A stretch of DNA of 64,000 nucleotides from Alistipes sp. ZOR0009 (GTDB lineage Bacteria; Bacteroidota; Bacteroidia; Bacteroidales; ZOR0009), in NCBI RefSeq assembly GCF_000798815.1, contig NZ_JTLD01000119.1, positions 141,438 to 205,437 of the forward strand, given 5' to 3'. Made by a program: the position numbers and the translations under genes. The notes beneath the pieces were generated by a model, which saw only the letters and a program-made list of their open reading frames with translations, had not been told where the DNA came from and ran no database searches. Positions 45,415 through 53,799 of the stretch are shown here, piece after piece. Positions within the stretch are counted from its first letter, which is position 1. Each line of letters starts with the position of its first letter.

Positions 45415-46419
45415 ATGGAAAAGGAAAGTAAGAAAAGCAAGAAAGTTTATATTCCTCTAATTGTCATTATTGCTGCAGTAATTGGGGCAGCGGTATATTA
45501 CTATGTAGAATATTCAAAGTACATCTCTACTGATGACGCTAAGGTTGATTCTGATAATGTCTCGGTAAGTTCGAAAATTTTAGGTCGAATATCGACTTTA
45601 TATGTTGATGAGCAAGATTCCGTTCATAAAGGGCAGCTAATCGCAGAACTTGATAGTGCAGATCTGGTATCACAAAAAATGCAGGCACAAGCGTTGGTTG
45701 GGCAGGCAGATGCTAATCAGGTGCAATCCGTTGCTAAGCTTAGGTATGACGAAGAAAATCTAAAAGTTTTAGAGGTTAACCTAGGGAAGGCTAAGGAAGA
45801 TTATGGTAGGGCAAAGGAGCAAATCGCTGCAGATGTAATCACAAAGGAGCAGTTTGATCATGTCAAGAAGGCTTTCGAAACAGCATCGGCTCAGCTTAAT
45901 GCTGCTAAAACACAGCTTGAAGTTTCCAAGGCTCAAATAGGAAGTGCAGGGGCAGCCGTTGCTAACGCTCATGCTCAGGTCGGAGTTCTTTCTGCTCAGC
46001 TGCGAAATACAAAGCTTTATGCGCCGATGGATGGCGTAATTGCAAAGCGCTGGTTACTTGCAGGTGATGTGGCGCAGCCAAGCCAGTCGATATTTACCGT
46101 AACCAATACCAATAAGTTGTGGGTTACGATGTTTATTGAGGAGACAAAACTTGCAGATGTGTATATTGGGCAACCTGCTATTTACAGCATTGATGCTTTT
46201 GAAGGTGTTCGGTTTACAGGTAAGGTGTATGCTATTAGCTCAAATACGGCGTCTCAGTTTTCTTTGATTCCTGCAAATAATGCTTCGGGAAACTTTACCA
46301 AGGTAACACAGCGTGTTGCTGTGAAGATATCTATAGATGGAACGGCAGATGGCTCTCCATTAACTAATTACCGTGTATTATCTGGGATGTCTGCTGTTGT
46401 TAAGCTAATTAAAAGGTAG
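45415..46419 (+). CDS. EmrA/HlyD-type membrane fusion protein
   Basis: This 334-aa periplasmic adaptor is anchored by one N-terminal membrane segment (about 11-30). It has the biotinyl-lipoyl half-motif KYISTDDAKVDSDNVSVSSKILGRI (about 36-60), a long coiled coil (about 80-180) and a beta-barrel starting LYAPMDGVIAKRWLLAGDVA. The DDA-x-V signature is usual for EmrA relatives paired with DHA2 pumps. It is followed two bases later by the EmrB-type gene, so the two are cotranscribed. Confidence 0.9.
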   Translation: MEKESKKSKKVYIPLIVIIAAVIGAAVYYYVEYSKYISTDDAKVDSDNVSVSSKILGRISTLYVDEQDSVHKGQLIAELDSADLVSQKMQAQALVGQADANQVQSVAKLRYDEENLKVLEVNLGKAKEDYGRAKEQIAADVITKEQFDHVKKAFETASAQLNAAKTQLEVSKAQIGSAGAAVANAHAQVGVLSAQLRNTKLYAPMDGVIAKRWLLAGDVAQPSQSIFTVTNTNKLWVTMFIEETKLADVYIGQPAIYSIDAFEGVRFTGKVYAISSNTASQFSLIPANNASGNFTKVTQRVAVKISIDGTADGSPLTNYRVLSGMSAVVKLIKR

Positions 46420-46421
46420 AT

Positions 46422-48050
46422 ATGCGAAGGAAAATAACACCTTCTCATCGATTTAGACAGCTCATACGGAAGCGCCATCATGGTTATCATCCTCAGCATA
46501 ACTCCTATAAGTGGTGGGTGCTGGCAAATGTAATGATTGGAACATTTATGGCAGTGCTCGATGCGACTATCGTCAATGTGGGGCTGCCTAAAATTATGGC
46601 ATCGTTTGGTGTTGGTCTTGATAAAATCGAATGGGTTATAACCGCTTATATGCTTGCTATGGCCGTAATGCTGCCAACCGCTGGTTGGTTGGCTGATAGG
46701 TTTGGTTATAAGAGGCTTTACTTCTTGGGTTTACTTCTTTTTACATTTGGTTCATTCCTATGCGGGATGTCGGGTAATGAGAATATGCTTATTATTTCAC
46801 GGATCATACAAGGGTTAGGGGCAGGTGCTATTCAACCTGTTGGTATGGCTATTGTAACAAGGGAATTTCCTCCGAAGCAACGAGGGGTTGCCCTTGGTTT
46901 TTGGGCTATTTCTGCAGCTGCATCAGTTTCGTTTGGTCCGCTGATCGGTGGCTATCTTGTTGATAAATTTAGCTGGCCTTTGATTTTTGATGTCAATGTA
47001 CCAGTGGGGATTATTGGCTTATTGGCTACGCTCGTTATTCAGCGCGAGTATATTAACCGGAAGGTGAAAGGTTTCGATTTCTGGGGTTTTATAACCATTA
47101 GTATATTTCTTCCAGTGATTCTTTATGCCTTAACAGAGGGAAATGCTGCAACCAATTCGGCGGGGTGGCATGCTCCTTACATAATGGTTTGCTTTGCAAT
47201 TGCAGCAGTAGCCTTTGTCGGTTTTATAACGGCTGAATTAACGGTTAAACATCCTTTGATAGATTTGAAACTACTGGCTAATCATAACTTTGGATTGGCT
47301 AATCTGGTCGTTTTTATTTTTAGCCTAGGTATGTTTGGGAGCACTTTTTTGATGCCAATATACCTTCAAAATGCATTAGGATATACTGCAATTCAATCTG
47401 GTGCAGTCTTTTTGCCTGTTGGAATTATTCAAGGTTTTATTTCGCCTATAGCAGGAATTGCCAGCGATAAAATAAATCCTAAGATACCTATAGCTCTAGG
47501 TTTAATGCTTTTGGCTACCTCGTTCTTTCTCAATTCGAAGCTTTCGTTTCTTACAGAACGCGATTTTATAATGCTAAGCTTATATCTGAGAGGGTTAGGA
47601 ATGGGGATGCTGTTTACTCCGCTTAGTGCAATTTCCTTGTCAGAAATTCCGAGAGATAAGATGGGACAAGCTTCTGGTATTTCTAATGTCGTAAGGCAGC
47701 TGGCTGGGAGTTTTGGTGTTGCAATTTTGGCCACCATGCTTACAACTCGGGTGAACTATCATACCGAAATGTATTCTCAGAGTGTTAATTCTCAGTCTGA
47801 AATTTATAAAGAGGTGGCTAGGAACTCATCAACATACATTCGTACTAATGCGGGATATTCTCCAGCAAATGCTCAGCTGCTAGGTCGATCTGTAATTTCT
47901 CAGCATCTGTCTAAAGAGGCTTATATACAAGGAGTAGATGACGATTTTCTTTTAGCAGGGGTTTTTACATTATTGGGAGGCATTCCGCTTTTTTGGCTTC
48001 ACACAAAAAAGAGTAAAACAAAACAAGAAAAGGGAGTTCATTATGAATAG
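46422..48050 (+). CDS. EmrB/DHA2-type multidrug efflux transporter
   Basis: This 542-aa major facilitator protein has about fourteen membrane segments. Motif D1 (MAVLDATIVNVGLPKIMASF) lies in helix 1 and motif A (GWLADRFGYKRLY) in the loop after helix 2. The antiporter motif C region (LGFWAISAAASVSFGPLIGG) is near residue 157. It would export drugs or other amphipathic compounds using the proton gradient. It lies between emrA and tolC genes and overlaps tolC by eight bases. Confidence 0.92.
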   Translation: MRRKITPSHRFRQLIRKRHHGYHPQHNSYKWWVLANVMIGTFMAVLDATIVNVGLPKIMASFGVGLDKIEWVITAYMLAMAVMLPTAGWLADRFGYKRLYFLGLLLFTFGSFLCGMSGNENMLIISRIIQGLGAGAIQPVGMAIVTREFPPKQRGVALGFWAISAAASVSFGPLIGGYLVDKFSWPLIFDVNVPVGIIGLLATLVIQREYINRKVKGFDFWGFITISIFLPVILYALTEGNAATNSAGWHAPYIMVCFAIAAVAFVGFITAELTVKHPLIDLKLLANHNFGLANLVVFIFSLGMFGSTFLMPIYLQNALGYTAIQSGAVFLPVGIIQGFISPIAGIASDKINPKIPIALGLMLLATSFFLNSKLSFLTERDFIMLSLYLRGLGMGMLFTPLSAISLSEIPRDKMGQASGISNVVRQLAGSFGVAILATMLTTRVNYHTEMYSQSVNSQSEIYKEVARNSSTYIRTNAGYSPANAQLLGRSVISQHLSKEAYIQGVDDDFLLAGVFTLLGGIPLFWLHTKKSKTKQEKGVHYE

Positions 48051-49353
48051 AAAAGTGCTATTGATATCTGTGATGGTGTGCTTTATTTCCATCAGTTTTG
48101 TTGGCGCTGTAAATGCGCAGGTTGCGGATTCTTTAATTTTGGCAAGTGCTATAAAGGAGGCTGTAAACTCACATCCTACCATATTGCAGGCCCAAGAGGC
48201 GCTGAAGATGGCAGATGCAAGAATTGCGCTTTCAAAATCTAACTATTTGCCAACGGTTGAAGGGAACGCTACCTTTTCAAGCATAGGTCCAGTTCCAAGT
48301 GTTGAATTTGCAGGAAAGTCTTTTAAAATGGCTCCTCAAAATTCGTATAATGCAGGAGTTACCGTTAGCCAGTTGGTATACGATTTTGGACGGAATTCGA
48401 ATGGTGATGCAGTCGAAGAAGAAAGTAAAAACTTGGCAGGAATTAATATAGAGCAGGCGAAGCAGCGTATTGCAGCATCTGTTGTAAACAGTTTTTTTAC
48501 TCTAGTTTATCTTCAGAATGCTATAGCCATTAAAGAAGAGCAGCTACGTACATTAAATAGACATCTCGAATTTATTTTGAAGAAAAAGGAGACGGGATCG
48601 GCAACCGAATATGAGGTTCTATCAACAAAGGTCAGAATTAGTAGTATCGAAAGTCAGAAAACTGATATAGAAGCGGCTAAAGGTATTCAGCAAAGCGTGA
48701 TGAATACGCTATTAGGTCGAGACGTAAATGCTGTGATTGTGGTTGCTAATAGCATTAGTTCTCAATCTTTAGGAATGAATTTGGAGTCTGTTTATAATCA
48801 TGCTTTATCCAATAGGCGTGATTTGATGGCAATTTATGAAAAAACCAAAATCGCAGAATTGCGCTATAAGTTTACTCGATCGCAAAATAATCCAACCTTA
48901 GCAGCATTTGCAACCGGTGGTGTAAAAAATGGTTATACGCCTTATCTAGGAGATCCTAAGTTAAATTATGTCGTAGGGATATCATTAAAAGTTCCAATTT
49001 TTGATGCTAATAAAAAGGAGAATAATACATTATTAGCTCAGTCTTCTATTGTAAGTAGCAGGTTGGATGAGGAGTTGATGCGACGTAGTATAAGTACAGA
49101 GATTGTAGAAGCACGTTTAAATATCGAATCAGCAGAAAAAAAAGTAAAGCAAATAGAATTACAGCTTCAGCAGGCTATTAAGGCTTTACATTTAGCAGAA
49201 GTAAGCTACAAAAGTGGGGTTATTACAAATTTAGATTTGTTAGATGCAACAACATCTTTGTCTGAAAGTCAACTGAATTTTTTAAAGTCAAAAGTTGATT
49301 ATACAATTAGTACATATCGCCTTAAAGTAGCAATGGGAGATAATCTTTATTGA
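48043..49353 (+). CDS. TolC family outer-membrane efflux channel
   Basis: This 436-aa protein has a signal peptide (1-25) and two repeated outer-membrane-efflux (OEP) halves, about 30-225 and 240-430, each with long coiled helices (for example SAEKKVKQIELQLQQAIKAL). The motif SYKSGVITNLDLLDATTSL near the end is typical of TolC proteins. It completes the tripartite pump with the two genes before it, overlapping the transporter gene by eight bases. Confidence 0.9.
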   Translation: MNRKVLLISVMVCFISISFVGAVNAQVADSLILASAIKEAVNSHPTILQAQEALKMADARIALSKSNYLPTVEGNATFSSIGPVPSVEFAGKSFKMAPQNSYNAGVTVSQLVYDFGRNSNGDAVEEESKNLAGINIEQAKQRIAASVVNSFFTLVYLQNAIAIKEEQLRTLNRHLEFILKKKETGSATEYEVLSTKVRISSIESQKTDIEAAKGIQQSVMNTLLGRDVNAVIVVANSISSQSLGMNLESVYNHALSNRRDLMAIYEKTKIAELRYKFTRSQNNPTLAAFATGGVKNGYTPYLGDPKLNYVVGISLKVPIFDANKKENNTLLAQSSIVSSRLDEELMRRSISTEIVEARLNIESAEKKVKQIELQLQQAIKALHLAEVSYKSGVITNLDLLDATTSLSESQLNFLKSKVDYTISTYRLKVAMGDNLY

Positions 49354-49358
49354 TGTTT

Positions 49359-49402
49359 ACATATAAAAAAGGGGGAGTTAAAACTCCCCCTTTTTTATAT
49401 GT
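49359..49402. terminator. Strong bidirectional terminator
   Basis: A perfect 20-bp inverted repeat surrounds the loop TAAA, with a GGGGGAGT core and A/T tails on both sides. It ends tolC on the plus strand and ompA on the minus strand. Confidence 0.92.
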
Positions 49403-49406
49403 ATTC

Positions 49407-50771
49407 CTAGAATACTAGGAAAATTTCAGATCTACGGTTTAGTATTCGTCCTTTCCTTGTTGCGTTGTCTGCAACTGGATTTTCAGAACCCTTACCTAGC
49501 GTGGTAATTCTATCTGCAGCAATGCCCTTCTTTATTAAGTAATCTCTTACAGCTTTGGCTCGAGATTCAGAAAGAGGATTGTTGATGTTATCGTTACCAG
49601 TTATGTCTGTATAGCCATAAATTGTGGCTCCGTATTCAGGATTCTCATTAAGTTTCTTAACGACGTTGTCAAGAGTCTTAAATGATTCTTTCTTTAAATC
49701 AGCTTTGTTGAGTTCAAACTGAATATTTGGAGGTAGTGGGTGTTCCTCCTTATTTGGTTGAACTGCAACAGGGCATCCATTATTAGATGCTGGACCTGCT
49801 TCATTTGGACATCTGTCGTCAATATCAGGTACTCCATCTCCATCAGTGTCAGGGCAACCTTGGAATCGAACTAATCCAGGAGTGTCTGGGCATCTGTCGT
49901 CGATATCAGCGACACCATCACCGTCTCTATCAGGACAACCTTTTAGAGCTGCAGGACCTGCTGCGTCTGGGCATCTATCTTCACTGTCAATTATACCGTC
50001 GCCATCGCGGTCTGGACATCCTTGATTTTCTACGGTACCTGCTTCATTAGGACATTTATCGTCGGCATCAGCAATACCATCTCCATCAGTGTCAGGACAA
50101 CCTTTAAGTGCAACGACACCAGGAACGGTTGGACATAAGTCGTACTTGTCTTTTACACCATCCTTATCTTGATCTCGCATCTTTCCGAAGCTAAATACAA
50201 ATCCTACTGAATGGGCTGCGTACTGTTCGTTATGGCCATTCGTTGGTTGGTGGTCGCGTTTGTCATGGCTGGTAAAGTTGTATAGCAGCTGATACTGCAA
50301 TGCAAACCAGTTTGTAATGTTTAATTTTAAACCTCCACCGACAGGAATAATGTAGTCTCTACCGTTCCATACTCTATTGCCATGATAGTGAGCCATCCCC
50401 ACCCCTGCAGATATGTAAGGAGTAACCAAGGCATCTTCTTTAAATATGTACCCATTCGATAATTTGTAGGTTAGAAGAAGACTGACATCAAACTTCTCTC
50501 CAAAAAAACGACGATCAGGCGTTTTTTTATACCCGTATTCGCCATACGAAGAGTAAACACCTAAATCAAATGATGGATTAAGATAGCGATTGATAGAAAT
50601 CGCACCGAAAGGATAAAAAGCTTTGTCGAATTTAATGAAGGCATTCCCTAAATCACCGTTGTACTCGGTTTTACCTCCAAAGAGTCCTATCGACCACTTG
50701 TGATCTGAATTTTGGGCGCTTGCCACAGCTACTGTGCATGCAATGAGCCCCATCAAAATAAACTTTCTCAT
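49407..50771 (-). CDS. OmpA family protein with thrombospondin type 3 calcium-binding repeats
   Basis: This 454-aa protein has a signal peptide (1-19), an N-terminal eight-strand barrel (about 22-195), five type 3 repeats (about 198-335) of the form DTDGDGIADADDKCP with CPD between them, and a C-terminal OmpA peptidoglycan-binding domain (about 345-454; IQFELNKADLKKE, GYTDITGN, NPLSESRAKAV). The Asp-rich repeats would bind calcium and act as a rigid spacer from outer membrane to cell wall. The layout is typical of major Bacteroidetes porin-like proteins. It is transcribed alone. Confidence 0.92.
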   Translation of the reverse strand: MRKFILMGLIACTVAVASAQNSDHKWSIGLFGGKTEYNGDLGNAFIKFDKAFYPFGAISINRYLNPSFDLGVYSSYGEYGYKKTPDRRFFGEKFDVSLLLTYKLSNGYIFKEDALVTPYISAGVGMAHYHGNRVWNGRDYIIPVGGGLKLNITNWFALQYQLLYNFTSHDKRDHQPTNGHNEQYAAHSVGFVFSFGKMRDQDKDGVKDKYDLCPTVPGVVALKGCPDTDGDGIADADDKCPNEAGTVENQGCPDRDGDGIIDSEDRCPDAAGPAALKGCPDRDGDGVADIDDRCPDTPGLVRFQGCPDTDGDGVPDIDDRCPNEAGPASNNGCPVAVQPNKEEHPLPPNIQFELNKADLKKESFKTLDNVVKKLNENPEYGATIYGYTDITGNDNINNPLSESRAKAVRDYLIKKGIAADRITTLGKGSENPVADNATRKGRILNRRSEIFLVF

Positions 50772-51276
50772 AGATATAAACTAAGTCGTCCTACTCGTAA
50801 GGCTTTTCGGAATCGCCCCGTTTTTTAAGTGGTGTCATGCCTCCACATTCAATTGCATTAGCAGTTTAATGCTAAACCTTACAGATAGAACACAAGTCGT
50901 TGGTTGTGTTCAATTTTTATTGAGCTAAAAGTTTGTTGGTGTTAACTATAATTAGCTTTAGTCTTATTCTGTAATGTCGCGTAAACTTGCTCGCGCTATA
51001 TTCTCTTGATGTTATTGCTAACATTATTCTAGTTTCTCATTATATCTCTCTGAAAAAATTTACTTGTTAAATTTTTGGAGGTTTATCTTACTCATATTTT
51101 GTGAATCCAATTTACGGTATGACGACTACGTAAGTCAATGGATATGTTTTATTGACTCCTTGATTTTAAGAATGAAAAACTCTTTTTGAATTATTTTAAT
51201 GATTTATTGTAGGTGTTCGTTGTGTTGATTGCTGGCGCATAATTTTTAACTTCGCAAGCATAACGCGTTAGCTGCA
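50772..51276. promoter_or_regulatory. AT-rich divergent intergenic region
   Basis: This 505-base gap between ompA and the glycosyltransferase gene holds no gene I can support. Promoters for both directions must lie here. TAATTTTT at 51239-51246 is one mismatch from TAnnTTTG and sits 31 bases before the glycosyltransferase ATG. Confidence 0.4.
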
Positions 51277-52593
51277 ATGATTTTGAAAAAAGCTCTTATT
51301 ATTACCTACTACTGGCCTCCAAGTGGCGGAGCAGGAGTTCAACGTTGGCTTAAGTTTGTAAAGTATTTGAGGAATTTTGGTTATGAACCAGTTATTTATA
51401 CTGCAGAGAATGGCGAAATGCCAGTTTATGATCCGTCTCTACAACATGACATCCCGGCAGGTATTGAGGTAATTAGAACAAAAATATGGGAGCCATACCA
51501 TTTGTATCGAAAACTTGTTGGACATAAATCTCAGGATAAGTTAAACACAGGGTTTTTATCAGAAACTTCAAAGCCAAAATTTTCGCAGAAATTTGGAATT
51601 TGGGTGAGAGGAAATTTTTTTATTCCAGATGCTCGTTGTTTTTGGATTAAGCCTTCGGTAAAATACTTGTCGCGATACTTAAAAGAGCATCCTGTAGATG
51701 TTATTATATCAACAGGACCTCCGCATTCTATGCATATGATTGCGCTAGATCTCAAAAAGAAACTTAACGTTCCTTGGGTTGCCGATTTTAGAGATCCTTG
51801 GACAAATATTGATTTCTATAAGGATTTGATGCTCACAAAATTGGCGGATTATAGGCATTGTGTGATGGAGCGTAAAGTTGTGAGGGGTGCCGATTATGTG
51901 GTAACTGTTACCAAGCAAGATAGGGACGATTACATTAAACTTGGAGCCAGAAAAGCAACTACCATTACCAATGGTTATGACGATGATGATTTTAAAGCTG
52001 GCGATGTAAAGCCTGACGAGATGTTTACCCTTTCTCATATAGGAACGATACCTCCGTCTCGTAATCCAGAAGCATTGTGGAAAGCAATTTCTTCTCTAGT
52101 CAAAAGAAATACGGATTTTGCAAAAGACTTCAGGCTTAAGTTGGTTGGTAAGGTGGATGTTTCCGTTCGGGATATGATTAATAGGTATGGGCTTCGTAGT
52201 AATGTTGTTTTTATAGATTACTTGCCTCATGCAGAAGCTGTGCAGCAGCAGCTAAAGTCAAGAGTGTTGCTCCTTTTGGTAAATAATACGCCTAATGCTA
52301 AAGGAATTCTTACAGGTAAATTTTTTGAGTACTTGGCAAGTCGGCGTCCAGTTCTCGCAATAGGACCTGTTGATGGAGAAGTTGCGTCTGTTTTGCAAGA
52401 TACAGGAGCAGGTTTTTGCTCTGATTTTGCTGATGCAGATACTCTATCTGCAAATTTAGAAAGTCTTTATGAGCAGTACCGACTAAATGGAGATTGCCTG
52501 TTGAATTCTTCTGGGGCTTCCCAGTTCTCTCGTTATAATTTAACTCGCCAAATGGCAGCTGTGTTAGATGTCGTTACGGCAACAAGAGGGTAG
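51277..52593 (+). CDS. Glycosyltransferase, GT4-like
   Basis: This 438-aa protein has a GT-B fold. The N-terminal acceptor half starts with LIITYYWPPSGGAGVQRWLKF, a frequent start of family 4 enzymes. The linker ITNGYDDDDF is at about 230, and a C-terminal donor half has HIGTIPPSRNPEALWKAI and GKFFEYLASRRPVLAIGP. It transfers a sugar from a nucleotide donor to a growing polysaccharide or glycan; donor and acceptor are unknown. Codon use is AT-rich. wecB follows after 23 bases, which suggests that a HexNAc-containing surface polysaccharide is being made. Confidence 0.85.
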   Translation: MILKKALIITYYWPPSGGAGVQRWLKFVKYLRNFGYEPVIYTAENGEMPVYDPSLQHDIPAGIEVIRTKIWEPYHLYRKLVGHKSQDKLNTGFLSETSKPKFSQKFGIWVRGNFFIPDARCFWIKPSVKYLSRYLKEHPVDVIISTGPPHSMHMIALDLKKKLNVPWVADFRDPWTNIDFYKDLMLTKLADYRHCVMERKVVRGADYVVTVTKQDRDDYIKLGARKATTITNGYDDDDFKAGDVKPDEMFTLSHIGTIPPSRNPEALWKAISSLVKRNTDFAKDFRLKLVGKVDVSVRDMINRYGLRSNVVFIDYLPHAEAVQQQLKSRVLLLLVNNTPNAKGILTGKFFEYLASRRPVLAIGPVDGEVASVLQDTGAGFCSDFADADTLSANLESLYEQYRLNGDCLLNSSGASQFSRYNLTRQMAAVLDVVTATRG

Positions 52594-52616
52594 TGAACAA
52601 TTTTATTTGAAAAGAA

Positions 52617-53690
52617 ATGAGGAAGATAATTACAATAGTTGGAGCTCGTCCCCAATTCGTAAAAGCCGCAGCGGTGTCGCGTGCTATTGCGAAAACAAGC
52701 ATTAAAGAAGTGCTGGTCCACACCGGGCAGCATTTTGATAAGAATATGTCCGATGTTTTTTTCGAGGAGATGGAAATCCCTGTTCCTAACTATAATCTGG
52801 ACATACATAGTCTGAGCCACGGTGCAATGACTGGGCGAATGATTGAAAAGATTGAGGAGATTCTTCTGGTCGAAAAACCTGATGGATTGATGGTTTATGG
52901 GGATACTAATTCAACTTTGGCTGGAGCCATTGCTGCATCAAAATTACATATCCCAATTATCCATGTAGAAGCTGGTTTAAGATCCTTCAATATGATGATG
53001 CCAGAGGAGGTTAACCGTATTCTTACAGATCGCATATCGAGCCTTTTGTTTTGTCCCACCGATGCCGCAATATCAAATCTAAAGAGGGAAGGATTTGATG
53101 GCTATGGGGCAAAGGTGGTTAAAAATGGAGATGTAATGCAGGATGCTGCGCTTTTCTATGCTGCTCGTTCTGCTGCTAAATCTCGCATTATTTCAGATCT
53201 AGGGTTGGAGAGTGGATTTGTGTTAGCTACGCTACATCGACAAGAAAATACGGACGATCCACAAAAATTACGATCAATAATAAATGGGTTAAATGCTGTA
53301 AATCGAGAGGCGCGAGTCGTGGTTCCTCTACACCCCAGAACTCGTAGCATATTAGCGAAACAGGGGATAAATCCAGAGTTTGATGTTGTTGATCCTGTTG
53401 GATATTTTGATATGGTTGAACTACTTAAGCATTGCTCTCTGGTCGTTACTGATAGCGGAGGTGTTCAGAAAGAAGCCTTCTTTTTTAGGAAGCCATGCAT
53501 AACAGTTCGAGAACAAACAGAGTGGGTTGAACTCGTTGATGGAGGTTTTAATACCTTGGTTGGCGCAGATACTAACCTGTTGATTAGTGCGTTTAATCAG
53601 GCAAAAAATAAAAAATGCAATTTTGATGTTAACCTTTACGGGAACGGGGTGGCATCTCAAATTGTGGCACAGGAGATTGAAGCTTTTTAG
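52617..53690 (+). CDS. wecB: UDP-N-acetylglucosamine 2-epimerase (non-hydrolysing)
   Basis: This 357-aa cytoplasmic enzyme interconverts UDP-GlcNAc and UDP-ManNAc. Recognisable motifs are GARPQFVKAAAVSRAI at 7-22, VHTGQHFDKNMSDVFF near 34-49, HVEAGLRSFNMMMPEEVNR near 117-135 and VTDSGGVQKEAFFF near 277-290. The length is standard. It probably supplies ManNAc for surface polysaccharide together with the glycosyltransferase upstream, in the same operon. Confidence 0.95.
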   Translation: MRKIITIVGARPQFVKAAAVSRAIAKTSIKEVLVHTGQHFDKNMSDVFFEEMEIPVPNYNLDIHSLSHGAMTGRMIEKIEEILLVEKPDGLMVYGDTNSTLAGAIAASKLHIPIIHVEAGLRSFNMMMPEEVNRILTDRISSLLFCPTDAAISNLKREGFDGYGAKVVKNGDVMQDAALFYAARSAAKSRIISDLGLESGFVLATLHRQENTDDPQKLRSIINGLNAVNREARVVVPLHPRTRSILAKQGINPEFDVVDPVGYFDMVELLKHCSLVVTDSGGVQKEAFFFRKPCITVREQTEWVELVDGGFNTLVGADTNLLISAFNQAKNKKCNFDVNLYGNGVASQIVAQEIEAF

Positions 53691-53799
53691 TTCATTTAAA
53701 AGCCATTCATCTTTAGAAATCGAAATGTTTTTTACTTTTACGAGTTAATTGCAGACAGGTTGTTTGCATGCTAGTATTTTTTTAACGATAAAATAGCCA